In this document: positions 11,398 to 21,015 of the stretch, in pieces
How the letters are laid out: the number at the start of each line of letters is the position of its first letter
Position numbering within the stretch: the stretch's first letter is position 1
Source of the DNA: Mnemiopsis leidyi
Lineage: Eukaryota > Ctenophora > Tentaculata > Lobata > Bolinopsidae
Direction of reading: 5' to 3'
Assembly: GCA_000226015.1 (NCBI GenBank)
Contig: JH153296.1
Location: 1-40,390 of the forward strand
DNA length: 40,390 nucleotides
Notes under the pieces: model-generated
The model's database searches: none
What the model saw: only the letters and a program-made list of their open reading frames with translations
Told to the model about the DNA's origin: nothing
Translations under genes and position numbers: made by a program

Positions 11398-12416
11398 CGG
11401 TAGAAGAAACTAAGAACCACGTCCGCCAGAAACACCAAATCCAGGATGATGATAACGGGGTACCACGTTTCGCGTTCCTGGTCACGTGGCTTGACGTCGA
11501 ATATCTTGAGAAATGCTAGCTTGAGCGGGAGGATTACCATCATTACCATTATAGCAAGCAAAAGAAAGGTATCCCAGAAAAGTCTGAAAAAGAAGTCATG
11601 TTGACACTCATGACTATGATAATGATATTGATAATAATAATGATACTCATGATAGATACAATGATAATGCTTATAATAATGCAGGGACCTGAATGATAAT
11701 GATTTTTACCTAAAACGACATAGACACAGGGTGAATGGTGAAGATGTTTTGTGACTTCAGTTATAATGCTAGTGATCATGTATATAAAGCAAGACAACCA
11801 GAGAATCGGTGGGATTGAATGATGACGAGGTAACTTCGTTACAGCTTAAACTATATATACGATAAATATTTTGTACCTGAAGCTTGATAAGGGGTGAATA
11901 ATGAACATTTTCTCTTCTTGAAATATTCGATCTTGTTTTTGTCTGTCCTCCAAAACTCCAGCTACACCATTAAAGAAAGTCTTAATCTTCTTGTTGTTTA
12001 TATCTGCTTCAAACAAAGATAGGATTTTGCTCTTCCCTAGCTCCTCTTCAGCAACCCTCTCGCCCATCAGCCTGCAACAGTAGGTTAGATCAATAAATTT
12101 AGGAATTTAGTCCGTACCTTGGTAGCGAAAGAAAGGTTAAATAAGAAGTTGCAAACCTCATACTCTGATACTCTGCAAACATTCACACGGAACCAAGTGA
12201 ATTTAACCAACTCTCTTAGGAAAAAAAATTATCCTACCCGACTTTTCCACAAATAGGTGTAAACTTACCCAAGTCCAGAAATGGTACGGTGTATGGATCC
12301 GGATCCCAAACTTTCACCTGCTGTCATATTAGCTGGTTGTTTTGGCCCAGGCAAGCTCATAGACCGTGCTCTACATTTGTGGTACGCCGCAAACGAGCCA
12401 CGCCTTCCGGGGATAT
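11398..12416 (-). CDS. HCN/CNG-like cyclic-nucleotide-family channel, partial (N-terminal part to S2)
   Basis: Exons in coding order are 12416-12269, 12071-11877 and 11583 to the gap at 11398, with matching phases. They encode a polar cytoplasmic segment (RRGSFAAYHKCRARSMSLPG), a charged linker, then EEKMFIIHPLSSFRLFWD followed by S1 (TFLLLAIMVMMVILPL), an extracellular loop (KPRDQERETWYP) and the start of S2 (VIIILDLVFLADVVLSFFYR). The I-H-P-x-S-x-F-R-x-x-W-D entry into S1 is the signature of HCN and CNG channels, with EAG (KCNH) more distant. S3-S6, pore, C-linker and CNBD are absent; nothing left of the gap continues it. The first exon begins mid-codon, so at least one 5' exon lies above 12416 and was not found. 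Which subfamily, and so which ion, stays open. Confidence 0.82.
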
Positions 12417-12946
12417 CTGAAAAATATAATAATATTTAACTGATGTTGTCTAGAAACGGCGATAGACATTGTGACCCCTTTAGCTGAACTGCTATGTGAT
12501 CAAATTTTGAAGATGCTGGAAATAGTTCTAAATTATTCTACACCACTTCTAGGCACGTGACAGGGGTGCAGCCCCCCTCTGAAATTGGTAAAAATTGAGC
12601 CCCAGAAAAAAACATTACGAAATTAAACCCCACTCTCGGAATCAGGTAACTAGTTTACATCACCTGGCCCAACAACAAATATATAAGAATACTGGCTACT
12701 TTTCCCATCACTGCATAATGAATACTCAAAATACTTTTACTTATGACAAAACAAGATGGGTAATGGGTACGGTGTTTTTATTTCCTTTCATTTTGTTCCC
12801 AGAACTAAAAAGGATTTTAATGTACCTATTGACACGGCAGTGTAGCTGTTTTTGTTTTCTCAAGAGCAGGTATGAAAAAACGCGACAGTAAACTTTAGCT
12901 AACACGTTCCGCCTACACCAAAATTCCACACCCAGTGACTTTACCT

Positions 12947-13402
12947 AACAAGAATTTCGCCCGTTAGGCGTTATTCCCGACAGACGGGCGATATATTTCC
13001 ACCCATTATCATTATTTGAGAATGATGAAGAATAATACTACACTTTAAGTTTACATACTCGCCACTCACTTGAAGAGATTTTAGCCATGCATTGATAACG
13101 CGCACCGTGTAAATCATATTGACATGGCACGACGCACGTGCATTATAAAATTAAAATTGTGCGCGCTAAAACTCTTGCGCTTGGTTGTTAGCTCGATTTG
13201 CTATTGCTTCGTTTTGTCGACGATTTGATCTGTGTCGCAATATGTTGTAAGTATGCGAGTAAATTTTTGCCAAATGTCTGAATTGAACTTTAAATGGTGT
13301 AAAGCAAGCACTGTGCAGCCAGTAATCCAATATCTGACATTCATTCATTATCAATTCTCTAAAAGTTAAAACCTTAAATATCCGGTTGCATTTGGTTACA
13401 AC
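12947..13402 (+). repeat. Dispersed repeat, copy 3
   Basis: Core 12947-13271, then about 60 bp not seen in copy 2, then a block at 13331-13402 matching the right extension of copy 2. It lies upstream of, or in a 5' intron of, the channel gene. Confidence 0.85.
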
Positions 13403-14732
13403 TGATAACCTCATAAAGCTTCAACTACCTACTACAATGGGAAAATTCGCAAAAATCACTCCTATTCCTTAGTTTTATAAGTCGGATTTCATCATTTACA
13501 AAGAGTGATTGAAGTAAACAAACAACTATATCGCAGATCGCTTATAATTATATCACAATGCACATTTGATTTTGCATCGCCCGCGCCCAAATCGATCAAC
13601 CATCGTGATTTTCAGTAACTTTTTGTGTTTGAGAAAATATTTTACCCGACTATGTTTTCTAATTTTGTTGTCAGTTCCACCATACAGACAAACAATTTGC
13701 CACGTCCCAGTTCGCAAGACCAATCAGCAATCAAATCCCACACTCACGATCTCATTCATTAAATTTAATCAGTCTACAGTGATGCGCGGCGCATTGAATT
13801 AAAAACAATCTAACCCTGCGCAATCGCTGCTTTGATAAAGGAGCGGGACACGACGACCACGACGACCACGACGACGGACCACCATCCTGCTAACCCCACT
13901 ATACCACCAAAATCTCTCGATTCCTAACCACCTTATGCCTTGTTAAGGCCGCTTCGCGGCCGGCTGGGTGGAAAAAATTTCAACCCCAGTCCAAAAATAT
14001 TGGCTCTTGTAAAATAAATATCTATACTCACATCTAAGGGCACATGTTCATACTTCACCATATTTCACTCTTTTTCTTGTGGAACTGATAAAAATGCTCA
14101 ATCTATCATTCTTTGTCCTGAAATAGAGAAATAGGGGAGAATCTAACCATGCTAACGCATGCGAAAGAAGAAAGCACATGCGCTTGAATGACCGCATTGT
14201 AACTAAGTAACTATCAGCTCGAACGACAGCGCCAGCAAAAGCAGATTTAAGATCGAGATAAATGATGGAAAATGTTTACATTAAAATTAGAATAAGTATA
14301 AAATATCTCACCAACCTACCTCACTAATTAACTGAAAAAATGGTTAAGATCGAGAACTAATTTGTGTCTGAATATCTCAACTGAAGTTGGATGACCAAAT
14401 AGGAAGAGGGAGAGAGCTATAGTATTTGAAATCAAAGAATAGAACTGCATAAGCCTGAAGAATCATTAAGTCCGGCGTTTACTTTGATGAGACTAAATAA
14501 GAATTGGGTAAAAGAAGATCAGAGGTACAAAATTCACAGAGGAAAACGCAAACAAAGATACAAACAAACGAAGATACAAACAAACGAAGATACAAACAAA
14601 GGAGGAAAACAAACAACGATACAAACAAAAGTCCACTTTAGACAGAGTGTGGAGCAATGAGACTGAAAACGTTCACTACCACAGCGACTAACAAGGTTAG
14701 GTAGCATTTCCAGGCGAATGATCGCCGACCTC
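13403..14732. other. Non-coding stretch with short simple repeats
   Basis: Contains a CGACGACCA run at about 13850-13880 and an AAACAAACGAAGATAC-type tandem repeat at about 14545-14630. No gene recognised. Missing 5' exons of the channel could lie here. Confidence 0.55.
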
Positions 14733-14857
14733 TCAATCTACAGTCGGGTTAAAGTAGGTGGTAGGAGCAGAGTGTACCGCTGAAGGTGCTTCTTCCGGTA
14801 GAATGTGCTCCTGATTCGATAATGGAGCGTTTCTCTCATCTATGTGTCGTAGTGGAG
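14733..14857 (-). CDS. Possible terminal coding exon of unknown gene
   Basis: After a plausible acceptor (CTTCACAG at 14858-14865, minus strand) one frame is open for about 40 codons to a TGA at 14733-14735, ending SAPTTYFNPTVD. Base composition is more coding-like than its surroundings. It lacks an ATG and no partner exon was found; it could be an alternative C-terminus of the GPCR upstream or a chance frame. Confidence 0.25.
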
Positions 14858-15388
14858 CTGTGAAGTTTGTAGGCGTACCGCAACCATTAGCAATTCAATC
14901 CAACAATGCAAATAAACAAATTACAAAAACATGAATTATATGACAGAATCAAATTGATACACTAACAAATCACATTTATCAAAAAGACATCATATCGATT
15001 AATAATTAATAATGAGAAAAACAAATTCAAATTCGATATCAAACAGAAAAGAGTTAAGACTAAAATACTTATGAGTGAAAATGGTTATTACTTCTCTTTG
15101 CAACTTTGCCTTGGGAAAGGCCAAAGGGTTATGACCAATCATATCAAAAGGCAATGCCGTAAGCTTAATATAACAGAAAAATCAGTGACTATGTAATTTA
15201 ATCATTAGAGCAACTTTTAAAACTGAAGAATCATCAGGACCCATGCTTACGTTTCCCATTAACTAGTGTTTATCTAGAACTGCATCATAGCAGTAGCATA
15301 ACATTAAACGTAGCATTTAAAGTCAGTGCACTTGCTGCATTCTACTATCATACTATCTTATCGTCTATTTCTGGAAAAAACATTCTTT

Positions 15389-16594
15389 TCAGTCACCGCT
15401 CATCTTTCCCATAGGTATATCACCACGGTTACACTTTTCCCTTTCAGATTTCCGGGCAGAGTTGAGATCCGTGGACCTTGTAGCTTGCCTCTCCCTCCCT
15501 TGCGAGAGTCGAGCACACTTACTGATCACACCCATGTTACTTGTCACGTGGTTCCTCAGCTCCCTCATGCGACACAAGTAAAGTACAGGGTTGAAGAACG
15601 AGTTTAGAGCTACAGAGACCACCTCCACGAAGTTAGAGTAGAAGTAGTAGGGCTGGTCGAACTTGAACAGGGAGCTAGTGTAGCCTGACCTCCAGTGAGC
15701 TATCATCATGATCCAGTAGACGAGCGTGGGGATGTTCAGCACCACGTAAACGAGTGTGAATAGCACGATCGTCATGCTAGCATACTCCTTCCCTCCGTCT
15801 CTCATTTTCTCTCCTCTCTTCAACGCGTACACGGACAGTCCCGCTGACAGCAGTATGGGCAGAACCGGCACAGCTAGGGTTATCGTGTTCCAGATGTAGT
15901 TGAAGTTCCTGACTCTGTTACACGTCTCATTACACTCACCCAGGACAGTCCATTCACATCGCATCCTTAGTTGGTCAAAGTACCAGTGATAATCCTGCCA
16001 GAGAGGTACCGTTTCACAGAGGAGAAGGAGTAGGAAGTAGAGTGACAGGAACCCCAGCACGTGGACTTTTCTCACTGCTCTGATATCGCTGTTTAGAGGC
16101 CAGAGAAGAAGGATAGTCCGGAAAACTCCAAGCAATCCTACCAGGACCACCGTTGTCTTGGAAACTGCTCCCCAAACCACCGTCCAGAATTTACAAAAAC
16201 TCTGAGATGAGAAGAGGAGAGGAGCCCGATCTTTTGAGAAGTGAGGAAGGATGTAAGGGAAGATGAGGAGAGAAATGAGCATGTCAAGAGCAACTATCAC
16301 GGAGTAAAGGGTGTTGCTTAAGTTCTTTCTCCGGCTGTAGAAGTAGCGGAACACCAGGAGATTGAGGAGAAGTCCAAATAGGAAGCAGGTGATATTGACA
16401 CACCCGTATACTCTAGTAAGAGCAGTCAGGGCCTCTCGTCTGATGTTTTCTCCTGGGTAAGATGCAGAAGTACTGTAGTTTTTTTCTACAAACGAGGTCA
16501 CACTCGTGGTTCCAGTAGGTTGAAGTGTAATGTTCGTGGTCATTTTTCTAAAATGTTGGGAGGCTTGTGTTACCACTAATAGACAAAAAGACAT
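15389..16594 (-). CDS. Orphan class A (rhodopsin-like) GPCR, single coding exon
   Basis: A 401-residue seven-helix receptor with an extracellular N-terminus carrying sequons (NIT at 21, NYS at 39). TM1 65-84 has the helix-1 Asn (GLLLNLLV). TM2 97-116 has ALDML, the sodium-site Asp at 104. TM3 134-160 starts with the disulphide Cys 134 and ends GVFRT, so Arg of D/E-R-Y is kept but Asp/Glu and Tyr are replaced. Partner cysteines are in loop 2 (213, 221, 225). TM5 holds Pro at 243/246. TM6 ends in LNIPTLVYW in place of C-W-x-P. TM7 has the NPxxY motif as NPVLY (335-339), followed by helix 8. The tail is short and basic. Met18 (16543) may be the true start, because CATTTTAG just before it looks like a splice acceptor from a 5' UTR exon. 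The ligand is not predictable. Confidence 0.92.
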   Translation of the reverse strand: MSFCLLVVTQASQHFRKMTTNITLQPTGTTSVTSFVEKNYSTSASYPGENIRREALTALTRVYGCVNITCFLFGLLLNLLVFRYFYSRRKNLSNTLYSVIVALDMLISLLIFPYILPHFSKDRAPLLFSSQSFCKFWTVVWGAVSKTTVVLVGLLGVFRTILLLWPLNSDIRAVRKVHVLGFLSLYFLLLLLCETVPLWQDYHWYFDQLRMRCEWTVLGECNETCNRVRNFNYIWNTITLAVPVLPILLSAGLSVYALKRGEKMRDGGKEYASMTIVLFTLVYVVLNIPTLVYWIMMIAHWRSGYTSSLFKFDQPYYFYSNFVEVVSVALNSFFNPVLYLCRMRELRNHVTSNMGVISKCARLSQGRERQATRSTDLNSARKSEREKCNRGDIPMGKMSGD

Positions 16595-17134
16595 TAGTTC
16601 ATAATTGCTTGGCTAATTGCACAAGTTTAATTTTAAACAATTACATGGCGCTTAGCGTCGAATGAAACGCTTTGACTTTAAGCGGATGAAAAAATGTCCT
16701 TAAAGATCTTAAAAGACTCGATGAAAAAGAACACAAGTTTTCTGACGATTCATCAAGTAGAACGATAAAAGTATTAAGAAGCTCCAGCTGCTTTATGATC
16801 AGTTATACCTTCATCCAGTTAGAAACTGTGGCTGAGTAGGATAAAGGGAACTAATATTATTACTGTAATATAATGCTTGTGCTATGTCAGTATAGTATAC
16901 TTATACTAGTGGGACATTTTAGTGCCACACACACTTAGCTGGTATTTACACTAACAGGTATTGAGATATCGAGAAGTAAGGATATAGTTGCGATAATACC
17001 GGCCTGCGTCGCCCCACCAAGATATGCGATATGTGTATATCTGCACTTTTAATGCTCGCTTTCAAGCTGGTTTCCATAGTATTCTATTATCATTACTTTG
17101 TTTAAATTCATACAAGATTACAGCCTAACTTTTT
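16595..17134. other. Upstream region of the GPCR, no gene seen
   Basis: AT-rich with no coding signal. It probably contains the GPCR promoter or a 5' UTR intron. Confidence 0.55.
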
Positions 17135-17660
17135 TATACCGCATCAAAAACATTATTATACAGGATGTAAGTTACAATTCGATTGAACCATTCAAACCAA
17201 CAAGCATCCATATTTGGGCATCAGAAAGCAGAACTACAATCTTGCACGTACACTTGCCCGTTTCCTACTCACAATTGCACGTCGGCACCATCCTAAGCTT
17301 CCAAATATGGTCCTACTCACGATTTCCACCAAGTGATCACCCAACCAAAACTATACCATGTAAGGCCCGTGAAATACAAACCGACAAACAAACTGATTTT
17401 AAACTGTATTGTAGACTAGCGGGGTAGGTTCAGATAACGTAAAATCCGAAATGGTACAACATCCTTTTTACCGCATCAAAATACATAAATCAGAACGTAT
17501 GTTACAACTATAACTCAAGTATCCAAACCAACACTCATCCAAATTTGAGCATCTAGAAGCACTAAGCAGAGCCACAGTCTTGCACGTGCACTTGCCCGTC
17601 ACCATGTTTCTTACTTACACTTTCCAAGTGTGCACCTAACTCATCACCAAATATGGACCG
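17135..17660. repeat. Degenerate direct duplication, period about 330 bp
   Basis: Block 17135-17330 recurs at 17467-17660. Both start ACCGCATCAAAA, continue through CAAACCAACA...CATCCA and CTTGCACGT..CACTTGCCCGT, and end near CCAAATATGG. The 109-codon open frame across the first block is broken in the second, so I read both as non-coding. Confidence 0.75.
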
Positions 17661-17662
17661 TG

Positions 17663-17955
17663 TCACCTATAATGACTCCTATAGTGTCACCTATATAGTG
17701 TCACCTATAGTGTCACCTATAGTGTCACCTATATAGTGTCACCTATAGAGTCACTTGTAGTGTCACTTATAGTGTCACCTATAGTGTCACCTATAGTGTT
17801 ACCTATAGTGTCACCTATAGTGTCACCTATAGTGTCACCTATAGTGTCACCTATAGTGTCACCTATAGTGTCACTTATAGTGTCACCTATAGTGTCACCT
17901 AGTGATTACATAGAGTGTCAGTTATAGTGTCACCTATATAGTGTCACCTAGTGAT
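17663..17955. repeat. Satellite, 12-bp unit (14-bp variants)
   Basis: About twenty-two copies of CCTATAGTGTCA, some with an extra TA. Because 12 is a multiple of three, a 63-codon frame (repeating VSPI) stays open by chance. Confidence 0.97.
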
Positions 17956-17959
17956 TACC

Positions 17960-19096
17960 TATAACCAAAACTTCCAAATATACTCCATGATAGACAAACT
18001 AATAAACTAACAAACAGACAGAATACAAAAATTATGATATTGTATAGATATGATATAGTAGATACCTGAACTTTATACTTTTACCCATAACACTATACTT
18101 TAACCTATACAAAACGGTGGAGTTTGTTTGGTTTGAGCTTCACAGCGATGTATACTGACAAAAGATAACTAAATTTTATTGTGCGGTCCGATCGCATAAT
18201 TGATTGACAATCGACGGAGCAATATCTAGCAATTACTTAGTCCGATGAGTGGAAGGTACATTGCTTACTGCTTGTGTAGACATCTTACATAGCACACCTA
18301 TTTTTATTGACACTTGTAAAGATTATGGATGGATTCGGAGGCAAAGCTTACCGGGAAACATCTGGCTCCAAATATAGGATAAACATCTCAACGTTTCAAG
18401 ACATTACAGCTCCATAATGCAAACTGGGTGTTTTTAGATGAATATACATTTGTTACTTAGTTATTTTCTTGTGTTCAGTACCAACGTTCCCCTCTGTAAT
18501 CCTCTACGCTACTCAGGAGTCCTACATTGTTGCAACAGCCAGAATGTGGCTACTGGAATTAGTTAGATAATTGGGAGACGATAATTTGAGACGAATTTAG
18601 ACGTATACAGAATTATTGTATTCGAGGTGGAGTCAGGTTACAAACCCGGCTTTCCCCCATCTCTCTCTCTTTCTGCGGTAGTCGGCACGGTGGGCTGGAA
18701 GTGGTACTGGAGTCCCTGCTTCGTTATCGGGAACAGGGCTTGCACTTGGCTTGAGTTTCAACGGTTAATCGCTCGATATTTCCACCGCGTCTGAAATAAG
18801 AAGCTCTTAAGTTATTGTGTTTGCTTTTGCCGGTAAACATTTTGTGTAGTTTTAACTTCAGTTCAACAGTCAAAATCTATGAATGAGCCTTTGTTTCTGC
18901 ACTATTAGTGATGAGAATACTAACATGCTGACCTTGAACTCTTTGGCCGAGTATTGTAGAGAGATTTGACAATTTTGGGTAGCAACATCTTCACGGCTAG
19001 TTGAAATTGAAAAGACATTGATATTGCCACCGTTTATAAATGGGGAGGTTAATAAACTACAAGGTTAACTATTTAACTTGGATTGATGTAAGTTGA
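17960..19096. other. Non-coding stretch, possible GPCR 5' UTR exon
   Basis: On the minus strand a good acceptor (TTCTTATTTCAG) lies at about 18790-18801, followed by relatively GC-rich sequence with a possible donor near 18650. No frame is convincingly coding; a 5' UTR exon of the GPCR gene is one reading. Otherwise no feature. Confidence 0.3.
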
Positions 19097-19098
19097 TA

Positions 19099-19293
19099 CA
19101 GAACAACCTCTATTTACCGGGCCTAGCGGGGGAAATGGAGAGGGCCCGGAAAATCGAGGGACAGGTTTAATAGAGGTACTGTAGATAGAGGTTTTACTGT
19201 ATTGAGAGACATTGGGGGAAAGGGAGAAGGCCCGGTAAATCAAGGGACACGGTTAATACTTAAGTAGAGGCACAGTAAATCGAGGTTTTACTG
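19099..19293. mobile_element. MITE with pogo/Tigger-like terminal inverted repeats
   Basis: Ends are CAGAACAACCTCTATTTACC and, reversed, CAGTAAAACCTCGATTTAC, flanked by TA on both sides (19097-19098, 19294-19295), as expected for Tc1/mariner-pogo target sites. There is no transposase. An internal copy of the right end (about 19170-19202) suggests internal duplication or nesting. Confidence 0.75.
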
Positions 19294-19295
19294 TA

Positions 19296-20755
19296 TGTTA
19301 ATAATTTTATTCCTAATGAGGTGATGTTGTTGTGCTACAACTTATACCTTAGTTTCGACGGAATTGCGGCACTTTCAATGAAGAGAAATTTGATACCATT
19401 TAATATAAGGTGGGAAAGAGAGAGCCCCCAGATTTGCACCGAGAACAAGATGGCACGAAATTGATACGTCTCTCCTATACAGTTTCAATTTTCCAAATTC
19501 TTGCGTTATTCTAGGAGCCTTCGACAAATCTACAAATTCTTTTGTTAAATCAAGATTTTATTAAGCTATCTTTTGCTTAATCAATTCTCATAAAAATGTA
19601 AGCGTTGATTACTTGAGTAATTGGTTGTTTGCTACAGTAAAACTTACGGCTGCACGCATTTCACCACCTCTACAGTTTACCAATGAGTCGGCTGTCAGCT
19701 TTACGCTGATAACGCCTTATCTAAAATTTTGCAGCCATCTTAATCATTTATTTTTAATATGTTTAATATTATTGCGTGTAAACTCTCAATGGCTATTGCT
19801 TTGATTTCTATTTGTACTTAACCTAATCCTTAAAGGCAAGTTTTGTCAAATTTAACCTTCGTTTCGGCTCATGGCTCTTGGCAACCTAATTATTTGGGCG
19901 AGCATCACCACCGCTTTTAAGTTTTCAGCGCCCTTCACACCATTGCAGACACGTGTATATTAGTGTATTTCCTGGGGAAATGAAAGTTTTTATGTGGTGC
20001 TTCTTAAACTACAATCGCTACTGTAAAGTGCTTGCACTTAACACTATGCAATCTCCGCCATTTCCATCTATTGAATAAGCTATTTTCTGGAGAAGTTGCG
20101 ACTTTGCCACTTCCAATCGATTCGGATTGTCAGGTTATTGGCTTTCGAAGTTAAATGCAATAAGTGAATGTTATTGGACGTTTTCAAAGATCATGAAGCA
20201 GAACCAATTCACAGATACTGTTTAGTGTAACTAAAGTAGGTTCAAAGATATTCATGCAGCCATTTCTACAGTCAGAGTTAACTTGAGAACCGACAAATTG
20301 CTTCCCTTATATATCTTGTACAGTTTTATCTATCGAGTTATGCTGCAAAATCAAAGAAAAAAGTAATCATATTGTAAAGGTCTGATGTAAGTAACATGCA
20401 ACGATTGATCACTTTGATTGCTTTACACTTGCTTGCTTGCAAATTTGTTACACTGTGAATGTATTTAGGTGTTAATACTTAATCTCGGTGTTTTGAGCTG
20501 TCATGTTGATTACTGTTCGTGTGTGGAGTTACACTATCCATTTGATTTATAGAACTTTCCAATAGAATCTTGCTTGACGTGATTATGGAAATGCCATAAC
20601 ATTTTATTTATTATTGTATCAATTTATTATTTATTTTTGTATCTGGTATCAACTTCGACCTCGCTCAGCGTTATATGTAGTTAACTGAAGTTTCTGTCCA
20701 ATGACATCCCCTTCACTTATATCGAGTGAGGTAATTCTAATTCTGGGGATGGATG
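19296..20755. other. Non-coding stretch 5' of ACSL
   Basis: No coding exon or array seen; it contains only ordinary AT-rich sequence upstream of the ACSL gene. Confidence 0.6.
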
Positions 20756-20834
20756 ACAAATCGTGCTTAACTTTTCAATACGTAAAGTATTGCTCAGCAA
20801 TGATTCACGTATTAAAAAGTTAAACACGATTTGT
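20756..20834. repeat. Hairpin 1 of an abutting pair
   Basis: Two 28-base arms (20756-20783, 20807-20834) match 26/28 around a 23-base loop that itself contains ATTGCT/AGCAAT. Both mismatches are C against T, so an RNA from the minus strand could pair them as G-U. Confidence 0.85.
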
Positions 20835-20835
20835 G

Positions 20836-20910
20836 AAGAAGTTTGGTATGGCCATGGTCGCTATTGAACAATGAAATTGCTTAATAGCGATTGGCCATAC
20901 CGAACTTCTT
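20836..20910. repeat. Hairpin 2 of an abutting pair
   Basis: Arms AAGAAGTTTGGTATGGCCA and its near-complement ending ...CGAACTTCTT continue through GCGATT/TCGCTATT, giving a stem of about 27 bp and a loop of about 18 bases. It begins within two bases of hairpin 1 and ends about 105 bp before the ACSL ATG. Confidence 0.85.
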
Positions 20911-21015
20911 ACTGCAAGTGGTCACATGATACAACAAGTTTGTGAACCCTCCCCACAATGAGCTTTATCTCCAACTCTTCACATCACATCACCTTCCACT
21001 CCAGGAAGTACCTCT

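Noticed and set aside
13830..13900. Arg-rich ATG frame on minus strand (MVVRRRGRR) as the missing first channel exon
   Set aside because: It derives from a CGACGACCA repeat and its possible donor phase does not match the channel exon at 12416.
17098..17427. 109-codon plus-strand frame
   Set aside because: The related duplicate at 17467-17660 does not keep the frame, so it is not under coding constraint.
17736..17927. 63-codon frame repeating VSPI
   Set aside because: It is produced by the 12-bp satellite, whose unit length is a multiple of three.
18500..18570. Plus-strand phrase reading TNVPLCNPLRYSG, olfactory-receptor-like
   Set aside because: Too short, no neighbouring helices; chance resemblance.
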